Below are positions 1-5,487 of a stretch of 5,487 bases of DNA, piece after piece. Position 1 is the stretch's first letter, and every line of letters begins with the position of its first letter. A program made the translations under genes and the position numbers. The notes under the pieces are model-generated. The model was not told the origin of the DNA. It saw only the letters and a program-made list of their open reading frames with translations, and ran no database searches. The stretch is from Actinomycetota bacterium. Lineage in GTDB: Bacteria > Actinomycetota > Humimicrobiia > Humimicrobiales > Humimicrobiaceae. The stretch lies in NCBI GenBank assembly GCA_018399435.1, contig JAGYOJ010000113.1:1-5487 (forward strand), written 5' to 3'.

Positions 1-2
1 AC

Positions 3-230
3 TCTGTGTCTAAGCAGAATTATATATTTTTATTACAAAAAATTAGTAACAAATATTTACTGAAAGTTATTAAAAAAATAAATGAAAATATAAAATATAA
101 TTTTAAAGCCAAGGAGCTTATATTAACAGGACTTGATAAAAATTTTGATTTATCTATAGTCTATGATATTTTAGATGATATAATTAATTCCACAAATTTA
201 AAAAAGAAAAGAGGTAGTAAAATTGGTTAA
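3..230 (+). CDS. mfd: Probable C-terminal tail of transcription-repair coupling factor Mfd (partial, 5' end outside window)
   Basis: The reading frame is open to the left edge, so only the last 75 or so residues are present and there is no start codon to choose. The visible part has the pattern of the Mfd C-terminal (D7) domain: a short strand (NYIFLL), a helix (residues around KYLLKVIKKINENI), a strand ending in a basic turn (FKAKELILTGL), and a final helix (LSIVYDILDDIIN), followed by a lysine-rich tail. This resembles the end of Bacillus Mfd, where a KLKITLYTKG-like strand precedes a last helix. Mfd is a cytoplasmic ATP-dependent translocase that removes stalled RNA polymerase and recruits UvrA. 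No helicase motif lies in the window, so the call rests on the weak tail pattern and on context: mfd commonly precedes a parvulin gene and mazG. Its stop codon (228–230) overlaps the next gene by 8 bp. An unrelated protein with a similar alpha/beta tail cannot be excluded. Confidence 0.6.
   Translation, partial: SVSKQNYIFLLQKISNKYLLKVIKKINENIKYNFKAKELILTGLDKNFDLSIVYDILDDIINSTNLKKKRGSKIG
211..215 (+). promoter_or_regulatory. Shine-Dalgarno GAGGT fixing the TTG start of the parvulin gene
   Basis: GAGGT lies 7 nt before the TTG at 223, inside the end of the upstream gene. It decides the start: no ATG is available near the signal peptide, and initiating here gives a correct lipoprotein signal sequence (MVKKN, then a hydrophobic stretch and LVGC). 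Confidence 0.75.
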
Positions 231-1236
231 GAAGAACACACTTATTGTTTTGATAGCTTGTTTTTTAATATTTTCAGTATTTCTAGTTGGTTGCGGGGAG
301 GCAGTAGCTGTAGTAAATGGAGATAAGATAACACAGAAAACAGTGGATAAATACTTGGATTTTGTAAAATCCCAAGACATTGAGAATATATTAGAAAGCG
401 ATACAGAGCAATTAGAAAATATCAAGGCAAATATAATTGACTCTCTTGTAGTAATTACATTGCTAAGACAATATGGTGCTAAAAACGGGATTGAAGTAAG
501 CAAAGAAGAATTAGATGAAAAATACCAGGAAATAGTTAATTCATATACTTCTGAAGCAGCCTTTGAGCAGGAATTAGAAACCAGGGGAATTGATTCGGAT
601 TTCTTTAAAAGTGAATTAAGGGACCAGACCTTAAGGGAAAAGATATATTACAGGATAACAGAAGATATTGAAGTTCCCGAACAGGAAATAAAAGACTTTT
701 ATGAGCAAAACAAGGAAACTTATTTTGCAGTGCCCGAGAAGGTAAAAGTAAGCCATATTTTAGTAAGTTTTATGCTAGAAGAAGAGGAGCCAACAAAAGC
801 AGAAAAACAGGAAGCCTTAGAAAAAATTGAATTTATAAGGTCCGAGATTGAAGAAGGAGAGGATTTTGCTGAAGCTGCAAAACAGTATTCTGATGATACT
901 TTAAGCGCCGAAAATGGGGGCGACCTTGGCTATATAACTAAAGGCCAAATGGTGGAAGAATTTGAAGATGTAGCATTCCAGCTGGAAGTGGGAAAGTTAA
1001 GCGATATTGTTGAGACAATATATGGCTACCACATATTAAAAGTAACAGATAAGGAAGAAGGCTATATTCAGGAATATGATGAAGTTAAAGAAACTGCTGA
1101 GCAATATTTATTAAATGAAAAAAGCTCAATAGCCTGGGAGGATTTTGTATATAATTTAATTGATGAAGCAGATATCAAATATTTAATTGACTATAATAGT
1201 TCACTAACAGGCAGTGAGAATGATGACAACTCCTAA
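223..1236 (+). CDS. SurA/PrsA-like peptidyl-prolyl cis-trans isomerase (parvulin) lipoprotein
   Basis: A predicted extracytoplasmic foldase of 337 residues, anchored by lipid to the outer face of the membrane. Residues 1–24 form a lipoprotein signal peptide: basic MVKK, a hydrophobic core, and the lipobox L21-V22-G23-C24. Residues 28–50 (VVNGDKIT...) open a SurA-type N-terminal chaperone domain that continues as charged helices to about 165. A parvulin rotamase domain spans about 171–276, with HILV (H178), YSDD (D225 at the position of Pin1 Cys113), NGGDLGYI (231–238), AFQLEVGKLS (251–260) and GYHILKV (H270). All expected active-site positions are present, so isomerase activity is likely. An acidic loop, LEEEEP, replaces the basic phosphate-binding loop of Pin1. 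This argues against phospho-specific binding. The C-terminal tail (about 280–337) is helical, then polar. Start: TTG with a good Shine-Dalgarno site. It overlaps the upstream gene by 8 bp and mazG by 17 bp. Assignment to SurA or PrsA by name is not resolved. Confidence 0.92.
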   Translation: MVKKNTLIVLIACFLIFSVFLVGCGEAVAVVNGDKITQKTVDKYLDFVKSQDIENILESDTEQLENIKANIIDSLVVITLLRQYGAKNGIEVSKEELDEKYQEIVNSYTSEAAFEQELETRGIDSDFFKSELRDQTLREKIYYRITEDIEVPEQEIKDFYEQNKETYFAVPEKVKVSHILVSFMLEEEEPTKAEKQEALEKIEFIRSEIEEGEDFAEAAKQYSDDTLSAENGGDLGYITKGQMVEEFEDVAFQLEVGKLSDIVETIYGYHILKVTDKEEGYIQEYDEVKETAEQYLLNEKSSIAWEDFVYNLIDEADIKYLIDYNSSLTGSENDDNS

Positions 1237-2062
1237 TCTTAGGCCAGAAGATTTAGAAAATATTGATAAAGTTGAAAGCAGCAGCAAATTATTTTTAATT
1301 CTTTTAAAAATAATGGAAACCCTAAGGAGCCCTACTGGTTGCGTGTGGGACAGGGAACAAGACCATGATAGCTTGAAAAAGAATTTAATAGAAGAATCAT
1401 ATGAAGTTGTTGAAGCTATAGAGGAAAAGAACCTGGTTAATTTAAAAGAAGAGTTAGGGGACCTGCTATTACAGGTAGTTTTCCATAGCCAGATAGGGGA
1501 TGAAAATGGAGATTTTGATATTAATGATGTTCTAAAAAGCATAATAAGTAAACTTGTAAGAAGGCATCCCCATGTTTTTAAAGGCCAAAAGGTTAAAAAT
1601 TCTAAAGAAGTTCTTTCTAATTGGGAAGCAATTAAAAAAAAAGAAAGAAGAGAGAAAAAAATAGCAGATTCCATTTTTTCAAATATACCTAAAATTTTAC
1701 CGGCATTGCATTATGCGTTTGAGATCCAGAGAAGGGCAGCCAGGCTAGGCTTTGATTGGAATAATCCAGAAGATGTTTTTAAAAAAATACAGGAAGAAAT
1801 AGGGGAGCTAGAAATAGAAATAAACAATGGAGATCCAAAAAAAATTGAAGGAGAGCTTGGAGATTTACTATTTTCAATAGTTAATTTTAGCAGGCAGAAA
1901 AATATTGATTGTGAGTTAAGTTTAAAGAATACTTGTAAAAAATTTATAAAGCGTTTTGATTTTATGGAAAAATATGCAAAAGAGAATAATTTAAATTTCA
2001 AAGACATGCCTTTAGAAGAAAAGGATAAATTATGGGAAATAGCTAAGGGAAAACTCTCATGA
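1220..2062 (+). CDS. mazG: Nucleoside triphosphate pyrophosphohydrolase MazG (two-domain form)
   Basis: A cytoplasmic house-cleaning enzyme expected to hydrolyse (d)NTPs to NMP and pyrophosphate, limiting non-canonical or excess nucleotides. From the ATG at 1220 it has 280 residues, slightly longer than E. coli MazG. The first MazG domain (about 20–140) shows GCVWDREQ (39–46), the metal-binding pair EESYE (58–62) and EELGD (77–81), then VVFH and RRHPHVF. The second domain (about 155–260) shows RLGFDW, EEIGE (192–196), EGELGD (210–215) and a KFIKRF helix. Both domains keep the ExxxE/ExxD metal ligands. The usual CPWD motif reads CVWD here. Start choice: GTG 1214, ATG 1220 and ATG 1223 are in frame. 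AGG at 1209–1211 is too close to 1214 but 8 nt from 1220, so 1220 is preferred. It overlaps the parvulin gene by 17 bp and pyk by 4 bp, suggesting translational coupling. Confidence 0.95.
   Translation: MMTTPNLRPEDLENIDKVESSSKLFLILLKIMETLRSPTGCVWDREQDHDSLKKNLIEESYEVVEAIEEKNLVNLKEELGDLLLQVVFHSQIGDENGDFDINDVLKSIISKLVRRHPHVFKGQKVKNSKEVLSNWEAIKKKERREKKIADSIFSNIPKILPALHYAFEIQRRAARLGFDWNNPEDVFKKIQEEIGELEIEINNGDPKKIEGELGDLLFSIVNFSRQKNIDCELSLKNTCKKFIKRFDFMEKYAKENNLNFKDMPLEEKDKLWEIAKGKLS
2045..2050 (+). promoter_or_regulatory. Shine-Dalgarno AAGGGA for pyruvate kinase
   Basis: AAGGGA lies 8 nt upstream of the pyk ATG at 2059, within the last codons of mazG. With the ATGA stop/start overlap it supports coupled translation from the mazG message. 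Confidence 0.55.
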
Positions 2063-3483
2063 GAAAAACTAAAGTTATATGTACAATAGGACCTGCATGC
2101 AGTGATGAGGATTCGCTAAGGAATCTCATATTAAATGGGATGGATATAGCAAGAATTAATTCCTCGCATAGCGATGAAAAGGAAGTAAGGGAAATTGTAA
2201 AAAAAATTCGGAAAATAGCTAAAGAGTACAGGAAAAGTACTGCTATTATGTTAGACCTTCAAGGTCCTAAAATAAGGATAGGAAAACTAGACAATGATTT
2301 AATTCTGGGAAGGGATGAGATAGTTTATTTTACCTATGGGAATAAAAATTTTAATGAAATACAGGAACGGGTAATAAAAGTTGATTATAGCAAATTTGTA
2401 GATGATGTAATCGAGGATTTGCCAATTTTTATTGATGATGGATTAATAGAATGTAAAGTATTAAAAAAAACAGAAGATTTTGTTAAATGCAAGGTAATAA
2501 GGGGAGGCATATTAAAATCCCATAAAGGGATAAATCTTCCAGGAGTTAGGATAAGCACTGGTTCTGTAACTAAAAAGGATATTTATTTTCTAAAACTTGG
2601 CATTGAATTAGAAATTGATTTTATAGCGCAGTCTTTTGTAAGAAGCTTGGAAGATGTTTCAAGAATTAAAGAATTAATAAATAAGAAAAATTCGCATCAA
2701 ATGGTAATTGCCAAGATAGAAAAACATGAAGCAGTTAATAAATTTAAAGAAATACTTAAAGAAGCTGATGGGGTAATGGTTGCAAGGGGTGATCTGGGTA
2801 TAGAAATTGATGAAGAAGATGTCCCTATAGTGCAAAAAGATATAATAAAAAAGGCAAATAAGCTAGGAAAGCCAGTTATTACAGCTACCCAGATGCTTGA
2901 TTCAATGATTAGAAATCCAAGGCCGACCCGTGCTGAAGTTAGCGATGTTGCCAATGCTATCCTAGACGGCTCTGATGCAATTATGCTATCTGGGGAAACA
3001 GCTATTGGGAAATATCCCTTAGAATCTTTGGAAATGATGATAAAAATCATAAATAAGGCTGAAACCTCTTTACACTATAGCCCTATATTTCAAAAAAGAG
3101 AAGAATTGATAGAAAATACAATAACAAGGGCAATAAGTTCAGCAGCATGTGAGGTTGCTTATAAATTAAATGCAAAAGCTATAGTATCTTCTACACAGTC
3201 AGGCCATACAGCCCGCCAGGTTTCAAAAAACAGGCCAGACAGCATGATAATAGGAGCTAGCCCCCATGAACATGTGATAAGGCAATTAATGGTTAGCTGG
3301 GGTGTTATCCCCCTTAAAACTAGATTGGCGGGAAGCATAAAAGAAATTATTCAAGAAGCAATTGATGTAACTAGAGAGAATAAGTATGTTAAAAAAGGGG
3401 ATATAGTAGTTGTCACTGCTGGAGTAATGGTAAACAAGCCTGGAAGCACCAATTTTATTAATGTAAGGGAAGTTGGCAGTTAA
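2059..3483 (+). CDS. pyk: Pyruvate kinase, short form, predicted K+-independent
   Basis: Converts phosphoenolpyruvate and ADP to pyruvate and ATP, the last step of glycolysis, in the cytoplasm. At 474 residues it is a standard-length enzyme lacking the extra C-terminal PEP-utilizer-like domain of Bacillus Pyk. It begins RKTKVICTIGPA. The A domain resumes after the B domain (about 70–170) with catalytic IAKIE (K219, E221), the Mg2+ ligand RGDLG (D245), ITATQML (T277), RPTRAEVSDVANAI (288–301) and GSDAIMLSGETAIGKYP (304–320). The C domain (about 350–470) has the STQSGHTAR loop (378–386). The K+-site segment is DLQGPKIRI (66–74), with L67, Q68, K71 and I74, as in K+-independent enzymes; K+-dependent ones read DTKGPEIRT. 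The usual ARLNFSHG reads ARINSSHS (31–38). Start: ATG overlapping the mazG stop, with AAGGGA upstream. The stop codon overlaps that of the convergent ktrA-like gene. Confidence 0.97.
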   Translation: MRKTKVICTIGPACSDEDSLRNLILNGMDIARINSSHSDEKEVREIVKKIRKIAKEYRKSTAIMLDLQGPKIRIGKLDNDLILGRDEIVYFTYGNKNFNEIQERVIKVDYSKFVDDVIEDLPIFIDDGLIECKVLKKTEDFVKCKVIRGGILKSHKGINLPGVRISTGSVTKKDIYFLKLGIELEIDFIAQSFVRSLEDVSRIKELINKKNSHQMVIAKIEKHEAVNKFKEILKEADGVMVARGDLGIEIDEEDVPIVQKDIIKKANKLGKPVITATQMLDSMIRNPRPTRAEVSDVANAILDGSDAIMLSGETAIGKYPLESLEMMIKIINKAETSLHYSPIFQKREELIENTITRAISSAACEVAYKLNAKAIVSSTQSGHTARQVSKNRPDSMIIGASPHEHVIRQLMVSWGVIPLKTRLAGSIKEIIQEAIDVTRENKYVKKGDIVVVTAGVMVNKPGSTNFINVREVGS

Positions 3484-4142
3484 TCTTCTGTAAACCTTAA
3501 TTTTTTTAGCTTTCTATTTTCCCCAATTAAAGTAATTATATCATCTTCTTTAAATTTATAATCAACGGGAGGGGGAGTCTTAATTTTATTGTCCGGTGAC
3601 TTTATGCTGATAATGGTTACTCCATATTTTTGCCTAAGGTTTAATTCAATTAAATCCCTGCCTATCATGGTTTTAGGGGTTTTCATCTCTATTATTGAAA
3701 TATCTTCACTAACTTCTAGAAAATCTAATATCCTGGAGTTGATAAGGCTCCTGGCAACTTTTTCTCCCATGTCTTTCTCGGGGTAAACTATCATATCTGC
3801 GCCTACTTTTGAAAGAACCCTTCCCTGGGTATTATTTCCAGCTTTCGCAACTATCTTATTTGACCCTTCTTCTTTAAGCAAAAGTGTTACCAAAATTGAA
3901 TTTTGGATATATTTTTCGCCAATACAAACAATACAAGCTTCAAAATCCTGAATTCCTATAGAGCTTAAAATATCTGAATCAGTAGCATCGCATTTCATCA
4001 CATCTGAAATTTCTTCTGCAACCCTTTGTATCATATCTTCAGATTGGTCAATTCCTATTACGCTATGGCCTGCTTTAGTGAGGGTCCTAGCAACACTTGC
4101 TCCAAATCTGCCTAATCCTATTACTAAAAATTGTTTTTTCAT
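3480..4142 (-). CDS. ktrA: Potassium uptake regulatory subunit KtrA/TrkA (RCK protein)
   Basis: A cytosolic nucleotide-binding subunit that forms a ring under the KtrB/TrkH membrane subunit and gates K+ uptake. It has 220 residues, the size of a single-RCK KtrA; E. coli TrkA is a double-length fusion. The RCK_N Rossmann domain covers about 1–125, with GLGRFG (9–14), the acidic end of strand 2 at ID (D32), CDATD (51–55), and a LLLKEEG segment. VGADMIVYPEKDMG (113–126) closes it and matches the B. subtilis KtrA sequence IGADRIIHPEKDMG closely. The RCK_C domain (about 138–218) contains LNLRQKYGVTIISIK and EDDIITLIGE. Start: ATG 2 nt after the ktrB stop. No good Shine-Dalgarno site is visible (GGTTAGTC precedes it), so translation probably depends on coupling to ktrB. 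Its stop shares TTAA with the pyk stop. Confidence 0.95.
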   Translation of the reverse strand: MKKQFLVIGLGRFGASVARTLTKAGHSVIGIDQSEDMIQRVAEEISDVMKCDATDSDILSSIGIQDFEACIVCIGEKYIQNSILVTLLLKEEGSNKIVAKAGNNTQGRVLSKVGADMIVYPEKDMGEKVARSLINSRILDFLEVSEDISIIEMKTPKTMIGRDLIELNLRQKYGVTIISIKSPDNKIKTPPPVDYKFKEDDIITLIGENRKLKKLRFTED

Positions 4143-4144
4143 GA

Positions 4145-5482
4145 CTAACCAATTGTTATTCTATCTTCAGGATAAATAATTTTGTCTTTTATAACACGTA
4201 TTGCCATTGCAACCGACAAAGTGCTGATTCCAATTCTACCAATAAACATGGACAGTATCAATATAATCTTACTACCGGTAGTTAATGAAAAAGTAATGCC
4301 GGTTGAAAGTCCTACTGTGCCAAAAGCTGAAATTGCTTCAAATATTGCTTCAACCAGGGTACATTTTTCAAATATTAAAATACCTATTGTTGAAAATATT
4401 ATTAAAACAATTGCTGTTAAGGTTACGGTTAAGGCCCTACGGACTAAATCCTCTGACAGCCTTCTCCTAAACATCGTAACTTGATTCCTTCCCCTTAAAG
4501 TGCTTATCCCCCCTGCGGTAACAGCCGCAAAGGTAGTGGTCTTTATTCCGCCACCGGTACTGCCAGGAGATGCTCCTATAAACATTAAGATAGTTATAAA
4601 AAATAAAGTGGATGGATTTAAGCTTTTCATATTTATAGTGTTAAAGCCTGCTGTGCGTGGGGTTACAGACTGGAAAAAGCTTGAAAGTATTTTAGCAGTC
4701 ATGCTCTTTTCACCAATTGAGTCTGGATTCCTGAATTCTAGTAAAAAAAACATAAGGGCCCCTAATAATATTAAACCTCCCGTTATGCTTAATACAATTT
4801 TTGCATGCAAAGACAGTTGCCTTATGCGCCTGTAAGCCAGTATTTCTGATATTACTGGAAAGCCTATACCTCCAATAATAATTAAAGCCATGAAAACTAA
4901 ATTTATATAAACACCACCGCTAAAACTTTCTAAGCTATTAGAATAGAGTGCAAAGCCAGCATTATTAAAAGCACTAACTGTATGGAATAAGCTAAATGTC
5001 ATTGCTCCTTTAATGGGATAGGAATATTTAAAGTAAAATATAAGAGTCATTAGCACAAAGCCTATAAATTCAATTGCAAAAGTTACTCCGGCAATTAACA
5101 TAAAAAATCTATATGTGCTAAAAGATTGTTTTGACCCAAAACTTGAGCTTAAGTAAAATTTATCCTTAATATTTATTTTTCTTCCCAAAATTAATCCAAA
5201 GATAGAACCAACAGTCATTATGCCCAGTCCACCTATTTGGATCATTATAAGTATCATTATTTTCCCAAGGTCTGTAAAGTAAGTTGGTGTATCCTGTACT
5301 ATGAGGCCAGTTACACATATTGCAGAAGTAGAAGTAAACAAAGAATCTATGTAACTAATTTTACCGCTAGCAGTCATTTGGGGTATCATGAGCACAAGGG
5401 AGCCAATAAATATAGCTATTGCAAATGCTGATAAAACCTGTTTAGCAATTTGGTTTTGGGTTTTGGAAGAAAAGAGAGGCAA
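4145..5482 (-). CDS. ktrB: Potassium uptake membrane subunit KtrB/TrkH family (start uncertain at window edge)
   Basis: An integral membrane K+ translocating subunit of a Ktr/Trk system. Four membrane–pore-loop–membrane repeats are visible, with helices roughly at 15–35, 73–100, 126–150, 190–218, 226–249, 289–325, 347–372 and 402–430. The four selectivity-filter loops are ICVTGL (55–60), AFNNAGF (171–177), TPRTAGF (274–280) and AFGTVGLS (386–393), each with its filter glycine. The third repeat carries the glycine-rich gating loop GASPGSTGGGIKTTTF (303–318). The last repeat carries FIGRIG (413–418) with the conserved arginine, R416. The end, YPEDRITIG, resembles the B. subtilis KtrB terminus YPDGEVFTG. 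Numbering is from TTG at 5482, which gives 445 residues, the same length as B. subtilis KtrB. However, the frame stays open to the window edge and only 5 nt lie upstream, so the true start may be outside. The gene is followed 2 bp later by the ktrA-like gene; together they form a complete transporter. Confidence 0.95.
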   Translation of the reverse strand: MPLFSSKTQNQIAKQVLSAFAIAIFIGSLVLMIPQMTASGKISYIDSLFTSTSAICVTGLIVQDTPTYFTDLGKIMILIMIQIGGLGIMTVGSIFGLILGRKINIKDKFYLSSSFGSKQSFSTYRFFMLIAGVTFAIEFIGFVLMTLIFYFKYSYPIKGAMTFSLFHTVSAFNNAGFALYSNSLESFSGGVYINLVFMALIIIGGIGFPVISEILAYRRIRQLSLHAKIVLSITGGLILLGALMFFLLEFRNPDSIGEKSMTAKILSSFFQSVTPRTAGFNTINMKSLNPSTLFFITILMFIGASPGSTGGGIKTTTFAAVTAGGISTLRGRNQVTMFRRRLSEDLVRRALTVTLTAIVLIIFSTIGILIFEKCTLVEAIFEAISAFGTVGLSTGITFSLTTGSKIILILSMFIGRIGISTLSVAMAIRVIKDKIIYPEDRITIG

Positions 5483-5487
5483 TTCTT

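Noticed and set aside
198..503. Minus-strand open frame opposite the parvulin gene
   Set aside because: Antisense shadow of the signal peptide and chaperone domain coding sequence, with no recognisable family.
1214..1219. GTG at 1214 as the mazG start
   Set aside because: The only upstream AGG (1209–1211) is 2 nt away, too close to act. ATG 1220 has 8 nt spacing. The difference is only two residues.
1204..1674. Minus-strand open frame of 156 codons opposite mazG
   Set aside because: It lies wholly antisense to a well-conserved gene. Its serine- and leucine-rich translation is what reversed Lys/Glu-rich codons produce, and no domain is recognisable.
2697..3050. Minus-strand open frame of 117 codons opposite pyk
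   Set aside because: Antisense to the conserved pyruvate kinase active-site region; the apparent hydrophobic segments reflect complementary codons.
3480..3507. TTAA...TTAA inverted repeat followed by seven T residues, as a terminator for pyk
   Set aside because: The stem would be only four A/T pairs with a loop of about 13 nt, and the T run encodes lysines of the ktrA-like gene. Too weak to call.
4182..4835. Two plus-strand open frames (4182–4484 and 4500–4835) opposite ktrB
   Set aside because: Both are mirror images of transmembrane coding sequence; the ktrB frame explains every conserved motif here.
1..5487. CRISPR array, tRNA/rRNA gene, insertion sequence or riboswitch
   Set aside because: I found no repeat-spacer pattern, cloverleaf, transposase or long non-coding gap; coding sequence fills the window almost end to end.

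Overview
The window is gap-free, AT-rich bacterial chromosome (about one third GC by eye), with lysine-, isoleucine- and glutamate-rich proteins and frequent AGA/AGG and ATA codons. Initiation codons are ATG and TTG, and intergenic space is essentially nil. A lipoprotein foldase and a KtrAB-type potassium system suggest a Gram-positive-type or other low-GC bacterium. The lineage cannot be fixed from this sequence. The mfd–lipoprotein–mazG order recalls Mycobacterium (mfd–mazG–lpqU–eno), but here pyruvate kinase, not enolase, follows mazG.

Plus strand, 3–3483: a tightly overlapping run of four genes. It begins with the C-terminal tail of what is probably Mfd (transcription-repair coupling factor). 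A SurA/PrsA-like parvulin lipoprotein follows (TTG start, 8-bp overlap). Next is a two-domain MazG nucleotide pyrophosphohydrolase (overlap about 17 bp), and last a short-form pyruvate kinase (ATGA overlap of 4 bp). This looks like one polycistronic unit joining DNA repair, extracytoplasmic protein folding, nucleotide-pool cleaning and the last step of glycolysis.

Minus strand, 5482–3480: a two-gene potassium-uptake unit. The ktrB-like membrane subunit is followed after 2 bp by the ktrA-like RCK regulatory subunit. The two units converge, and their stop codons overlap in a single TTAA at 3480–3483, leaving no room for an intergenic terminator.

Every gene belongs to a known family and I see no undescribed system. 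The most useful detail is in pyruvate kinase: its K+-site residues match the signature of K+-independent enzymes, although the gene sits beside a K+ transporter. Smaller oddities are altered conserved motifs in Pyk and MazG and an A9 tract in the MazG interdomain linker.
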